Counted from the first letter of the stretch, positions 9,685-19,096 are shown. The stretch is DNA of 44,082 nt from Prevotella sp. (GCA_017623155.1 JAGAPR010000076.1:1-44082); one strand, 5' to 3'. Program-made: numbers and translations. Notes: a model not told the origin generated them from the letters alone.

Positions 9685-9721
9685 TAAAAAACATCCCGCG
9701 AAACAAAACCGTTCCGCGGGA
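9685..9721 (-). terminator. Rho-independent terminator of tRNA-Val
   Basis: A 7-bp stem, tcccgcg (9694-9700) with cgcggga (9715-9721), is followed on the minus strand by tgttttttata. It lies 10 bases past the tRNA 3' end and separates the tRNA from the purB promoter. Confidence 0.75.
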
Positions 9722-9731
9722 TTACCGATGT

Positions 9732-9805
9732 GGGCGCTGAGGGATTCGAACCCCCGACCCTCTGCTTGTAAGGCAGATGCTCTAAACCAGCTGAGCTAAG
9801 CGCCC
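9732..9805 (-). tRNA. tRNA-Val (anticodon UAC)
   Basis: A 74-base cloverleaf reading on the minus strand from gggcgct to agcgccc with a 7-bp acceptor stem. The D-loop is agctcagctggtttagagc, the anticodon stem TCTGC/GCAGA encloses loop CTTACAA with anticodon TAC (genomic 9768-9770), and the T-arm is gtcgggggttcgaatccc. The CCA end is not encoded. It has its own promoter and terminator. Confidence 0.96.
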
Positions 9806-9825
9806 TTACTTGTCGTAAGCGGATG

Positions 9826-9857
9826 CAAAGGTAGCGTGTTTTTCTGAAACCGCCAAA
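9826..9857 (-). promoter_or_regulatory. tRNA-Val promoter (-33/-7)
   Basis: On the minus strand TTTG (9854-9857), a 20-base spacer, then TACCTTTG (9826-9833). Both elements match the Bacteroidota housekeeping consensus. Position and spacing fit a short leader before the tRNA 5' end at 9805. Confidence 0.85.
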
Positions 9858-10620
9858 TATTTTCCCGATTATTTTGAGTCGGAGGACAAAAAAAGTGCAT
9901 TTTTACCTTTTATTGCACATATAAATTGTCATCGCCGACAAACAATGTATCATATACCATTGATATAAACGGGCAAGATGTTGACCTTAAAAACTCTATC
10001 TCTCCGTGCCCCAAAAATCTTTGCGTCTTTGCGTTTAAATATAAAAAAATGTGAAAATCGCAGGGCAATTGTTAAAAGCAAAAGGTACGACTTGAAGTCA
10101 CCATTTAGAATTAGACTATAATTTAAATTGACATTTTTGTGTCATTATTTGATGTTTGGAGTGCAATTATTCGGGGTCCGGCATGCTTTTCGGGTATTTT
10201 TGCCCTGCAATAAGGCCGTAATTGCATTGCATTTACGGCCTTATTGCGTTCCAATTACGGCCTAATTGGAATGCAATTACGGCCTAATTGGAAATGAGGA
10301 GGGATTGTAGGAGGCGTAGAGAAAGCGAATTTTACAGATAAGAGACTGACAGACAATATTTTACGCAAAACGCTCTAAAAATGCGTTTTTTCGGCCGAGG
10401 AAAAATATTTTTGAAAATAATCCATTCTCAGAGCACTTAGACCCCTTGATTTTTTAACGAGAGTTTAAATATCTTAAAAACAAAAGCATTGTCCGGCAAA
10501 GCCTGTTATGAATAATGCAGGCCGGTTCCCAACTTCCACTATCCACTTTTAAGAGAGCAAAAAGTACATCCCTCAATTGTTAAATTTGTGTAATCGTTCG
10601 ACTTTTACACCTTTTATCTA
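9858..10620. other. Long non-coding gap between tRNA-Val and tig
   Basis: About 760 bases without a convincing reading frame on either strand; open frames are short and start poorly. It is AT-rich apart from the palindromic cluster at 10207-10292. A second TAAATTTG word at 10581-10588 could be another -7 element for tig. A small RNA gene is possible but cannot be shown from sequence alone. Confidence 0.5.
10207..10292. repeat. Cluster of palindromes sharing an attacggcc core
   Basis: A perfect 15-bp inverted repeat, gcaataaggccgtaa (10207-10221) with its complement at 10233-10247, is followed by two shorter palindromes of the form caattacggcctaattg (10251-10269 and 10274-10290). The attacggcc word or its complement occurs at least four times in 85 bases. 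No T-run follows, so a plain terminator is unlikely. Confidence 0.75.
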
Positions 10621-10628
10621 TAATTTTG
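10621..10628 (+). promoter_or_regulatory. tig promoter -7 element
   Basis: TAATTTTG matches TAnnTTTG and lies 44 bases before the tig start. The -33 position reads TTCG at a 20-base spacing, a weak match. Confidence 0.6.
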
Positions 10629-10672
10629 CACCTCAAAATTGCACATATTAATATATAAATAGAAACAAGAAG

Positions 10673-12034
10673 ATGAATATTTCATTTGAAAACCCCGACA
10701 AAATCAACGGTCTGATGACCTTGACTTTCGAGAAGGAAGACTATCAGACAGAGGTAGAAAAAACACTGAAAGACTATCGCAAGAAGGCTAACATACCGGG
10801 ATTTCGCCCGGGGCAGGTTCCGATGGGACTGATAAAGCGCCAGTTCGGCACATCCGTGAAAGTTGACGTGATAAACAAGATGCTCGGAGAGAAACTCTAC
10901 GAGTATGTTCGCGAAAACAAAATACAAATGCTGGGAGAGCCGATGCCGAGCGACAAGCAGAAAGAGCTCGACTTCGAAAAAGGCGAAACATTTGAGTTTG
11001 CTTTCGACATCGCCGTGGCTCCCGAGTTCAAGGCCGAGCTTACAAGCAAGGACAGCATCGACTACTACGACATCAACGTGGACGACGAGTTGGTAAACCG
11101 TCAGGTAGAGATGTTCCAGTCGCGCACCGGACACTATGACAAGGTGGAGAAGTACGATGCCGCACAGAACGACATGCTCAAAGGAGACCTTCGCGAGCTT
11201 GATGCCGACGGCAACACGAAAGAAGGCGGCATCACCGTAGAGGGAGCTGTCATCATGCCACAGTACATAAAGGTAGACGAGCAGAAAGCCCTCTTCAACG
11301 AGGCGGCACTCGGCAGCATCATCACCTTTAACCCGCGCAAGGCCTACGAAAACGACACCGAACTGGCTTCACTACTCAAAATAGAAAAAGACGCCGTCGC
11401 AGACGCCACGGCCGACTTCACCTATCAGATTACCGAAGTATCGCGCTTCGTAAAGGGCGAAATCAATCAGGAACTGTTCGACTCGGTATACGGTAAAGAC
11501 GCCGTAAAAGACGAGGCCGAGTTCCGCGGCAAGATTGCCGAAGGCATCAAGGCACAACTCGCCACAGACACCGACTACAAATTCCTGCTCGACACGCGCG
11601 CTTATATAGAAAACAAAGTGGGCGAGCTGCAATTCCCCGACGCGCTGCTCAAACGAGTAATGCTCAACAACAATAAAGACAAGGGCGAGAAGTTTGTGGA
11701 AGACAACTACGAGGCAAGCATCAAAGAGCTCAAATGGCACCTCATCAAGGAACAGCTCGTAGAGGCCAACAGCATCAAAATCGAAGAGAAAGACATCAAG
11801 AACGTGGCCAAGGAAACAGCACGCATGCAGTTCGCACAATACGGCATGTCAAACGTTCCCGACGAATATCTCGACAACTACGCCGCCGAGATGCTCAAAG
11901 ACCGCAAGAACACCGACGGACTCGTTGACCGCGCCATCGACATCAAACTCATCGACGCGCTCAAAAACGTAGTGAAACTGAACAAAAAATCAGTGTCGCT
12001 CGACGAGTTTAACAAGATTATGGAAGAAAAATAA
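10673..12034 (+). CDS. tig: Trigger factor (ribosome-associated chaperone)
   Basis: Binds the ribosome exit tunnel and shields nascent chains; the middle domain is an FKBP-like prolyl isomerase in most bacteria. The 453-residue length fits. The N-terminal ribosome-binding domain carries the signature-like PGFRPGQVPMGLIKRQFG (about 43-60, equivalent to the GFRxGxxP motif). The middle region about 150-250 is poorly conserved in Bacteroidota, and the C-terminal arms are charged and helical (about 260-440). It begins the tig-clpP-clpX-recQ run; trigger factor next to ClpXP is a widespread arrangement. Confidence 0.93.
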   Translation: MNISFENPDKINGLMTLTFEKEDYQTEVEKTLKDYRKKANIPGFRPGQVPMGLIKRQFGTSVKVDVINKMLGEKLYEYVRENKIQMLGEPMPSDKQKELDFEKGETFEFAFDIAVAPEFKAELTSKDSIDYYDINVDDELVNRQVEMFQSRTGHYDKVEKYDAAQNDMLKGDLRELDADGNTKEGGITVEGAVIMPQYIKVDEQKALFNEAALGSIITFNPRKAYENDTELASLLKIEKDAVADATADFTYQITEVSRFVKGEINQELFDSVYGKDAVKDEAEFRGKIAEGIKAQLATDTDYKFLLDTRAYIENKVGELQFPDALLKRVMLNNNKDKGEKFVEDNYEASIKELKWHLIKEQLVEANSIKIEEKDIKNVAKETARMQFAQYGMSNVPDEYLDNYAAEMLKDRKNTDGLVDRAIDIKLIDALKNVVKLNKKSVSLDEFNKIMEEK

Positions 12035-12064
12035 AAATCTTTTTTTAAATAATCCCATATTTTT

Positions 12065-12133
12065 AAGGAGGTTATCGACTTTTTTTATTATCTTTGTTCC
12101 AACGAATAAAGAAAAAAGGTCGATGACCTCCTT
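12065..12133. repeat. Inverted repeat enclosing the clpP promoter
   Basis: aaggaggttatcgac (12065-12079) pairs with gtcgatgacctcctt (12119-12133) with one T:G position, over a 39-base interval. T- and A-runs just inside the arms extend the match. The -7 element TATCTTTG lies between the arms. In read-through RNA from tig it could fold into a long hairpin. In DNA it could be an operator. Confidence 0.75.
12089..12096 (+). promoter_or_regulatory. clpP promoter -7 element
   Basis: TATCTTTG is a perfect -7 match and would start a clpP transcript near 12103, leaving a leader of about 70 bases that contains only the right arm of the surrounding inverted repeat. No TTTG is seen at the -33 position. 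Confidence 0.55.
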
Positions 12134-12171
12134 TGTTTTATATCAAAAACAAGGCAAAGAACAATTATATT

Positions 12172-12837
12172 ATGAACGATTTTAGAAAATACGCGACGAA
12201 ACATTTGGGCATCAACGGACTGGTGCTCGACGAGGTTGTAAGCTCACAGGCACAATACCTCAACCCGTACATTCTCGAAGAAAGACAGCTCAACGTCACG
12301 CAGATGGATGTGTTCTCACGACTGATGATGGACCGCATCATCTTCCTCGGAACACAGATTGACGACTACACGGCCAACACCTTACAGGCACAGCTGCTGT
12401 ATCTCGACTCCGTGGACCCGTCGAAAGACATATCCATATACATCAACTCTCCCGGCGGAAGCGTCACGGCCGGCCTCGGCATCTACGACACCATGCAGTT
12501 CATATCGAGCGACGTGGCCACAATATGCACCGGCATGGCAGCATCAATGGCTGCCGTATTGCTCGTGTCGGGCACGGAAGGCAAGCGCTCGGCACTCACC
12601 CACAGCCGCGTGATGATACACCAGCCGCTCGGCGGAGTGCAGGGACAGGCTTCCGACATAGAAATCGAAGCAAAGGAAATAATGAAGTTCAAGAAAGAAC
12701 TATACACCATCATTGCCGACCACTCGCACACTCCCTACGAGAAAGTGTGGAACGACTCCGACCGCAACTACTGGATGACGGCCGACGAAGCGAAAGAATA
12801 CGGCATGATAGATAATGTATTGACAAGGAAGAAGTAA
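12172..12837 (+). CDS. clpP: ATP-dependent Clp protease proteolytic subunit
   Basis: Serine protease that forms the degradation chamber of ClpXP. With the ATG at 12172 it has 221 residues. An in-frame TTG at 12133 would add 13 residues, but it lies in the inverted repeat and is less likely. The catalytic triad is S125 in GMAASMAAVLL, H150 in RVMIHQPLGG and D197 in NDSDRNYWM. The INSPGGSVTAGLGIYDTM region (91-108) lines the active site. clpX follows nine bases later, so the two subunits of the protease are made together. Confidence 0.96.
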   Translation: MNDFRKYATKHLGINGLVLDEVVSSQAQYLNPYILEERQLNVTQMDVFSRLMMDRIIFLGTQIDDYTANTLQAQLLYLDSVDPSKDISIYINSPGGSVTAGLGIYDTMQFISSDVATICTGMAASMAAVLLVSGTEGKRSALTHSRVMIHQPLGGVQGQASDIEIEAKEIMKFKKELYTIIADHSHTPYEKVWNDSDRNYWMTADEAKEYGMIDNVLTRKK

Positions 12838-12846
12838 TATCCACCG

Positions 12847-14070
12847 ATGAAAAAAGAATGCAGCTTCTGTGGCAGAAGCGAGAAAGATGTAAGACTGCTT
12901 ATCACCGGACTGAACGGGCATATCTGTGAAGATTGCGCCGTGCAGGCATACCGTATCGTGGAGTCTGCCGGCATGACGGATGAGCCGAAGAATAAAGACG
13001 AGAAGTTTAAAATAAAAAAAGTACCAAAGCCGAAAGAGATAAAACAATATCTCGATGAGTACATAATAGGACAAGACGAGGCAAAACGGACACTCGCCGT
13101 AGCCGTGTACAACCACTACAAGCGACTGAAACAGCCCGAGAACGACGGCGGAGTGGAAATAGAAAAGAGCAATATAATAATGGTGGGAAGCACCGGCACG
13201 GGCAAGACACTGCTGGCACGCACCATAGCCAAACTGCTCGACGTGCCGTTCACAATAGTGGATGCCACGGTATTCACCGAGGCGGGATACGTGGGCGAAG
13301 ATGTGGAAAGCATACTCTCGCGCCTCTTGCAGGTTGCCGACTACAACGTGGCTGCCGCCGAGCGTGGCATTGTATTCATAGACGAGATAGACAAGATAGC
13401 ACGCAAGAGCGACAACCCGTCTATAACAAGAGACGTGAGCGGCGAGGGTGTGCAGCAGGGACTGCTCAAACTGCTCGAGGGAACGATGGTGAACGTGCCG
13501 CCAAAAGGCGGGCGCAAGCACCCCGACCAAGACTACATACACGTGGACACGAAAAACATCCTCTTCATCTGCGGCGGAGCCTTCGACGGCATAGAGCGCA
13601 AAATAGCACAGAGAATGAACACCCACGTGGTGGGATACAACTCGGTGCAGAACGTGCGGAACATCGACAAGGAAGACCTTATGAGATATATCCTGCCGCA
13701 AGACCTCAAATCGTTCGGACTGATACCCGAAATTATAGGACGCCTGCCGGTGCTCACATATCTCAATCCGCTCGACAAGGACGCGCTGAAAAAAATCCTT
13801 TCGGAACCAAAGAACTCGATAATAAAACAATATATCAAACTCTTCGAGATGGACGGCATCGCACTGACTTTCAGCGAAGAGGCACTGACTTTCATCGTAG
13901 ACAAGGCCGTCGAGTACAAACTCGGTGCCCGCGGACTGCGGTCGATAGTGGAAAGCATCATGACAGACGCCATGTTCGAGACGCCGTCAAAACGCGCGAA
14001 GACATTCAACGTGTCGCTCGAATACGCGCAGTCGCAAATAGAGAAATCGCATCTTAGCAAAGGTGAATAA
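12847..14070 (+). CDS. clpX: ATP-dependent Clp protease ATP-binding subunit ClpX
   Basis: AAA+ unfoldase that selects substrates and feeds them to ClpP. The N-terminal zinc-binding domain has C5/C8 and C27/C30. Walker A is GSTGTGKT (114-121), the pore loop is GYVG (147-150) and Walker B is IVFIDEID (175-182). The GGRKHPDQD stretch near 222 corresponds to the RKH substrate loop. The 407-residue length is typical. It sits nine bases after clpP and 25 bases before recQ. Confidence 0.96.
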   Translation: MKKECSFCGRSEKDVRLLITGLNGHICEDCAVQAYRIVESAGMTDEPKNKDEKFKIKKVPKPKEIKQYLDEYIIGQDEAKRTLAVAVYNHYKRLKQPENDGGVEIEKSNIIMVGSTGTGKTLLARTIAKLLDVPFTIVDATVFTEAGYVGEDVESILSRLLQVADYNVAAAERGIVFIDEIDKIARKSDNPSITRDVSGEGVQQGLLKLLEGTMVNVPPKGGRKHPDQDYIHVDTKNILFICGGAFDGIERKIAQRMNTHVVGYNSVQNVRNIDKEDLMRYILPQDLKSFGLIPEIIGRLPVLTYLNPLDKDALKKILSEPKNSIIKQYIKLFEMDGIALTFSEEALTFIVDKAVEYKLGARGLRSIVESIMTDAMFETPSKRAKTFNVSLEYAQSQIEKSHLSKGE

Positions 14071-14095
14071 CAAATCAGAACACTAACCGTAATCT

Positions 14096-16279
14096 ATGAC
14101 AGACAAAACGAACCTCACGAAAGCCCTAAAAAAGTATTTCGGCTTCGATAAGTTCAAAGGCGATCAGGAAGCAATCATACGCAACGTGCTCGCCGGTAAC
14201 GACACATTCGTGCTCATGCCCACAGGTGGCGGCAAGTCGCTGTGCTACCAATTGCCCTCCCTGCTCATGGAAGGCACGGCGATAGTGATATCGCCACTGA
14301 TAGCCCTAATGAAAAATCAAGTGGATGTAATATCCAACATCAGCGCATCGAACGGCATCGCACACTACCTGAACTCGTCGCTGAACAAGGCAGCGATAGA
14401 CAAAGTCAAAGAAGACTTGAAATCGGGACGCACCAAACTGCTGTATGTCGCGCCGGAGTCACTGACGAAAGAAGAGTATGTTGACTTTCTGAGAACAGTC
14501 AAAATATCGTTTTATGCCATAGATGAAGCACACTGCATATCGGAATGGGGACATGACTTCCGACCGGAATACAGGCGCATAAGACCCATCATCACCGAGA
14601 TAGGAACGGCTCCTGTCATCGCGCTCACGGCCACAGCTACCGACAAAGTGCGCACCGACATAAAGAAAAGTCTCGGCATCACGGAGGCGAAAGAGTTTAA
14701 AAGCTCGTTCAACCGCCCCAACCTGTACTACGAGGTAAGGCCGAAAACCAAGGAAGTCGACAAGGATATCATCAAGTTTATAAAGCAACACCACGGCAAA
14801 AGCGGCATCATATACTGCCTGTCGCGCAAGAAAGTGGAAGAGCTGGCAGCCATATTGTGCACCAACGACATAAAGGCCGCGCCATATCACGCCGGCCTCG
14901 ACTCGTCGAAACGCTCACAAACGCAAGACGACTTCCTCATGGAGAAAATCGATGTGATAGTGGCTACAATCGCGTTCGGAATGGGAATAGACAAACCCGA
15001 CGTGAGATTTGTGCTGCACTACGACATCCCCAAGAGCCTCGAAGGATACTATCAGGAGACAGGACGGGCCGGCCGCGACGGCGGTGAAGGACTCTGCATA
15101 GCGTTCTACTCGAACAAAGACCTGCAAAAACTCGATAAGTTCATGGAGGGGAAACCGGTGGCCGAGCAGGACATAGGCCGACAGCTGCTGCAAGAGACGG
15201 CCGGATATGCCGAGACCTCGGTATGTCGCAGAAAGATGTTGCTGCACTATTTCGGAGAGGTTTACGACAAAGACAACTGCGACAACTGCGACAACTGTCT
15301 GCACCCGAAGAAGAAAATACAGGTCGAGGACCAACTGGTAATGGCCTTGAAAGCCATCCTCGCCATAAAGGAAAACTTTCGACCGGACTACATTATCGAC
15401 TTTATCACCGGACGGGAAACAGACGAAATAACAGCACACAAGCACCACGAACTCGAGGAATTCGGCTCGGGCGAAGACGACGACCCGAAGATTTGGGCTC
15501 CGTTGCTCAGTCAGGCACAAATTGCCGGATACTTAAAGAAAGATGTAGAGAACTACGGTCTGCTCAAAGTAACGGCAGCAGGAAAGAAGTTTATCAAGTC
15601 GCCCGTACCGTTCACGATAGTAAAAGACACCGAATTCAACGACGAGGGAGACTTCGCTTCCGACCATGACGGAGGCACAAGTGCCCTCGACCCCACTCTG
15701 GATGCCATGCTTCGCGACCTGAGAAAGAAAGTGTCCAAAAAGATGAAACGACCGCCATACGTCATTTTCCAAGACGTTTCAATCGAACAGATGGCCACCG
15801 ACTACCCCGTGACTCTCGAAGAACTGCGAAACATACAGGGCGTGGGAGAGGGGAAAGTGAAACAACCCTACGCGGCAGATTTCGTAAAACTCATCAAACG
15901 TTACTGCAAAGAGAACGACATCGTGAGACAAGCCGACCTGCGTGTGCGCACGGTTCCGAAGAAATCGATGCTGAAAGTGAACATTATCCAAAGCATCGAC
16001 AGGCAGATAGCACTTGACGACATTGCCGCCGCCAAAGGCATTGAGTTCGAGGATTTGCTCACGGAAGTGGAAGCGATAGTATACTCCGGAACGAAACTCG
16101 ACATCGACTATTTCCTCGAAGAGGTGATAGACGACGACAACATCGACGAGATATACGAATATTTCCGCGAGTCGGAGACCGACGATTTGGAGACGGCGAT
16201 GAAAGAACTGGGCAGCGACTATTCGGAAGACGAGGTGCGACTGGTGCGCATCAAATTCATATCCGAAATGGCCAACTGA
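14096..16279 (+). CDS. recQ: RecQ-family ATP-dependent DNA helicase
   Basis: 3'-5' helicase for recombination repair and stalled forks. Walker A region MPTGGGKS (41-48), DEAH box (143-146) within AIDEAHCISEWGHDFRP, motif VI QETGRAGRDG, then the RQC zinc cysteines in SVCRRKMLLHYFGE and CDNCDNC. An HRDC-like helical segment follows near 545-625 (LEELRNIQGVGEGKVKQ). At 727 residues it is about 120 longer than E. coli RecQ (known as about 610); the extra part is an acidic C-terminal tail with a helix-turn-helix-like look. The repeat DNCDNCDNC is unusually cysteine-dense. It is the last gene of the tig block. Confidence 0.93.
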   Translation: MTDKTNLTKALKKYFGFDKFKGDQEAIIRNVLAGNDTFVLMPTGGGKSLCYQLPSLLMEGTAIVISPLIALMKNQVDVISNISASNGIAHYLNSSLNKAAIDKVKEDLKSGRTKLLYVAPESLTKEEYVDFLRTVKISFYAIDEAHCISEWGHDFRPEYRRIRPIITEIGTAPVIALTATATDKVRTDIKKSLGITEAKEFKSSFNRPNLYYEVRPKTKEVDKDIIKFIKQHHGKSGIIYCLSRKKVEELAAILCTNDIKAAPYHAGLDSSKRSQTQDDFLMEKIDVIVATIAFGMGIDKPDVRFVLHYDIPKSLEGYYQETGRAGRDGGEGLCIAFYSNKDLQKLDKFMEGKPVAEQDIGRQLLQETAGYAETSVCRRKMLLHYFGEVYDKDNCDNCDNCLHPKKKIQVEDQLVMALKAILAIKENFRPDYIIDFITGRETDEITAHKHHELEEFGSGEDDDPKIWAPLLSQAQIAGYLKKDVENYGLLKVTAAGKKFIKSPVPFTIVKDTEFNDEGDFASDHDGGTSALDPTLDAMLRDLRKKVSKKMKRPPYVIFQDVSIEQMATDYPVTLEELRNIQGVGEGKVKQPYAADFVKLIKRYCKENDIVRQADLRVRTVPKKSMLKVNIIQSIDRQIALDDIAAAKGIEFEDLLTEVEAIVYSGTKLDIDYFLEEVIDDDNIDEIYEYFRESETDDLETAMKELGSDYSEDEVRLVRIKFISEMAN

Positions 16280-16377
16280 CCCCGACACTCGACAAAGCGT
16301 ACCGGACAGGTGCTCTACATACAAAAATCTACAATCCCGACACTTTACCTTTTTAACGAAAACCGTATAATAAGAAA

Positions 16378-18141
16378 ATGTATAAGCCTCGTTTTTTGCT
16401 TGTAACAGCACTATTCGCGCTACTATCCATGTCGGCAATCGCCGGCGACAAAGTTACCGAAATGCGCGCGGTGGCAGACAGTCTTCACGCCATCGGACGG
16501 ACAGACTCCGCCATAACAGTGATAAACAGTGCTCTCGAAATAACCGGGAAGCAGAGCGGCAACACCGCCACGCTCGTGGGATTACACTCGGCACTCGGCG
16601 TGTTCATGCGCTCATCGGGAAATATCGACGGGGCGTTGAAACACTACAACGAGGCGTTGCGCCTGTCGGCCGACAAGAATTTCCGTGACAATGCCGATGA
16701 AGACGCATTGCAGGAGTTGGCATCCCTATACGTCAACATGGGCACCCTGCATCTCGACATGGCGCACAAAAAAGAAGCCGCGGTATACGCCGAGCGCAGC
16801 GCCGAGACGGCCTCACGATGCAAGGACAACGAGTTTAAATCGCAATTATACGGTGTCGCAGGCTCTATAATGGCCGGAACGGGACACCCGGAGAAAGCCG
16901 TCAAATATCAGGAAGAAAGCTACGACAACGCGGTGAAAGCAGGAAACGACGACCTCTCCATGCGAGCTGCCGCATATATGATGATGACAATGAACAAGCT
17001 CGGCCGCAAAAAGGATATCGGCAAATGGCGCGACAGATGCACAGAGCTTCTTCCGCGCGTGCCGTCGATGATGTCGCGGCTGCTATATTTTCAAGCCGAG
17101 TGCTCCATTGCCCTGTCACAAAAACAAACACGCAAGGCCATAACATGGTTCGACAGCATACTCGCCCTCGACGGAATAGCCAATTTCCCGTTCGTGGTAT
17201 ACGACTGCTACAACAACATACACACCGCATACTCCGACTTGGGAGATTACCGCAACGCTTACGAAGCACTGCTGAAAGGCAACGAGGTGCGCGACACACT
17301 GTACGAGAAACAGAAAGCCGAAAGCCTGCGCGACCTCACGGTGAAATACGACGCCAAAGAGAAAGAACTCGCATTGGCTCGCAGCGAGGCCGAACGGGCA
17401 AACACACGGGCATGGCTCGCCGTGGTGATGACGGTGCTGCTCATTGCCATATTGATATTTATCATATACGCATATCGCCAGAGGAAAATACGTCATGAGC
17501 GGGAAATGGAATTCAACAAGTTGCGCAGCGACACCGAGCATAAACTCACCGCACGATATATCGAAGGTCTTGAAAACGAGCGCGGACGCATGGCACGCGA
17601 GCTGCACGACGGCGTATGCAACGACCTTGCCGCCATAAGAATGCACATCACGGACGACAAATCGCAGCAATCGGCAATCGAGCTGATAGAAAACTGCCGC
17701 GAACAGGTGCGCAGAATATCACACGAACTGATGCCGCCGGAATTCAAACATGCCACCATCGACGAGGTATTGCAATTCTATATCGACAGGCTCGCAAGCA
17801 CGACAGGCAGAAACATCACCTACGACTCCGTTCCGGCAGACACCGACTGGAGCACGATACACGACGACGTGTCGCTCGAGATATACCGCATCGTGCAGGA
17901 AGCTGTGGGAAATGCTGTAAAACACGCCTCGGCAAATCGCGTATCGGTGGAACTGACACGCACCGACAACGGTATGGAACTGACCGTGCGCGACGACGGA
18001 AGCACGGCTGCAAGCACACAGGGAGGCATCGGCATGCGCACAATGAGACAGCGGGCCGCAGCCATCGGCGGAACGATAGCTGTGGAGACAAACGAAAAGG
18101 GAACGACCGTAAAACTTACAAAAAACTACGGAAAACCGTAA
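16378..18141 (+). CDS. TPR-containing NarL-type sensor histidine kinase
   Basis: Membrane sensor kinase of 587 residues. A signal peptide or first membrane segment (about 5-22) is followed by a periplasmic TPR-like helical region (about 30-320), a coiled stretch and one clear membrane helix (about 345-365). The HisKA_3 dimerisation domain has phospho-accepting H410 in ARELHDGVCNDLAAIR. The HATPase domain has the N-box around N512 (EAVGNAVKHA), G1 DDG (539-541) and G2 GGIGMRTM (549-556). The signal is unknown. TPR periplasmic domains are common in Bacteroidota kinases. The adjacent response regulator is the natural partner. A weak TACCTTTT at 16346-16353 may be its -7 element. Confidence 0.92.
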   Translation: MYKPRFLLVTALFALLSMSAIAGDKVTEMRAVADSLHAIGRTDSAITVINSALEITGKQSGNTATLVGLHSALGVFMRSSGNIDGALKHYNEALRLSADKNFRDNADEDALQELASLYVNMGTLHLDMAHKKEAAVYAERSAETASRCKDNEFKSQLYGVAGSIMAGTGHPEKAVKYQEESYDNAVKAGNDDLSMRAAAYMMMTMNKLGRKKDIGKWRDRCTELLPRVPSMMSRLLYFQAECSIALSQKQTRKAITWFDSILALDGIANFPFVVYDCYNNIHTAYSDLGDYRNAYEALLKGNEVRDTLYEKQKAESLRDLTVKYDAKEKELALARSEAERANTRAWLAVVMTVLLIAILIFIIYAYRQRKIRHEREMEFNKLRSDTEHKLTARYIEGLENERGRMARELHDGVCNDLAAIRMHITDDKSQQSAIELIENCREQVRRISHELMPPEFKHATIDEVLQFYIDRLASTTGRNITYDSVPADTDWSTIHDDVSLEIYRIVQEAVGNAVKHASANRVSVELTRTDNGMELTVRDDGSTAASTQGGIGMRTMRQRAAAIGGTIAVETNEKGTTVKLTKNYGKP

Positions 18142-18164
18142 TTGTACAGTCTTTCTTTATTCCG

Positions 18165-18172
18165 TAAATTTG
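18165..18172 (+). promoter_or_regulatory. Response-regulator promoter -7 element
   Basis: TAAATTTG is a perfect -7 match 25 bases before the regulator start. ATTG (18141-18144) lies 20 bases upstream as an imperfect -33. The regulator can thus be made separately from the kinase. Confidence 0.65.
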
Positions 18173-18196
18173 CGCCATAAAACAATCTGACTATTT

Positions 18197-18892
18197 ATGG
18201 TACGAAAACGGAACCAAGGCAATACAAATACAACCGCTGAAATGATTTCTGGTAATACAGATACAAATTTGTCGGAATTAAGTGTCTGCATAACAGACGA
18301 CCACGGACTTATACTCGAAGGATTTCGCAGTGTACTCATAAACAACGGTATCTCCAATGTTGACATTTACTCAAATGCAAGCGATTTGCTGAATGTCTTT
18401 TCCTCAAAACACTACGATATATATATAATAGATGTGGAAATGCCCGGCATGGACGGCATTTCACTCACAGATACCATCCGCAAAACATACCCGAATGCAA
18501 AGATTATCGTAAGCACTATGCACGACGAGCTATGGACGTTGCGCAAACTCGCGGAGCGAAATGTAGACGCGATAGTATATAAATCGCCCGACTCATCGCA
18601 GATGATGACGGCAATACGATCGCTGCTCGACGGGCAACGATACTACTGCGCCGAGGCAGAAGCCGCGCTGAAACTGATGAATAAAAATATCGAGCACCCG
18701 TCACAGCGTGAAATGGAAGTGTTGCAAGCTATCGGAAACGGACTAACATCAAAGGAAATCGCCGACAAGTTGTTTATCTCCGAGAACACCGTTGAGGCGC
18801 ATCGCAAAAGCCTTTTCACAAAACTCGAAGCGCGAAACATCGCCGAACTGATTGTAACTGCTGTCAGACGGGGATACATCAATGTGAAATAG
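18197..18892 (+). CDS. LuxR/NarL-family response regulator
   Basis: A 231-residue two-domain regulator. The receiver (about 27-145) has the acidic pair D34/D35, phospho-acceptor D79 in YIIDVEMPGMDG and conserved K129. The DNA-binding LuxR-type helix-turn-helix is at about 168-230 with QREMEVLQAIGNGLTSKEIA and ISENTVEAHRKSLFTKL. The start at 18197 gives a 25-residue polar N-terminal extension; an internal ATG at 18242 would remove most of it. It is paired with the kinase upstream but has its own promoter. Target genes are not visible; the downstream surface locus is a reasonable guess only. Confidence 0.93.
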   Translation: MVRKRNQGNTNTTAEMISGNTDTNLSELSVCITDDHGLILEGFRSVLINNGISNVDIYSNASDLLNVFSSKHYDIYIIDVEMPGMDGISLTDTIRKTYPNAKIIVSTMHDELWTLRKLAERNVDAIVYKSPDSSQMMTAIRSLLDGQRYYCAEAEAALKLMNKNIEHPSQREMEVLQAIGNGLTSKEIADKLFISENTVEAHRKSLFTKLEARNIAELIVTAVRRGYINVK

Positions 18893-19096
18893 GAGCCTCA
18901 ACCGGCCTTAAAGCCCCACCCAACCTCCCCAAGGGTAGGAGAATGGATAAGAGAGATGGGAGCAATGAGAATTATGGGAACCAAATAATCCCAATCTCAT
19001 TGTTCCCTTTTTATTTTCCCCATTGCCCTCATTCAGGCTCCTCCCATTGGGGGAGGTTGGGTGGGGCTTCCTTTTAGAAAGCCGGGAGAGGCTCCC
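18891..19096. repeat. 206-bp nested palindromic element
   Basis: A perfect 20-bp inverted repeat (aagccccacccaacctcccc at 18911-18930 with its complement at 19050-19069) is flanked by imperfect outer arms (18891-18910 with about 19070-19096) containing ggagcctc...ccggc. Inside, gggagcaatgaga (18958-18970) pairs with 18995-19007 with one G:T. No reading frame is present. It starts at the regulator stop codon. It may be a dispersed palindromic repeat or MITE-like element that also serves as a terminator. Confidence 0.8.

Noticed and set aside
12133-12171. Upstream TTG start for clpP
   Set aside because: It would place the start inside the right arm of the inverted repeat. The ATG at 12172 gives the usual ClpP N-terminus.
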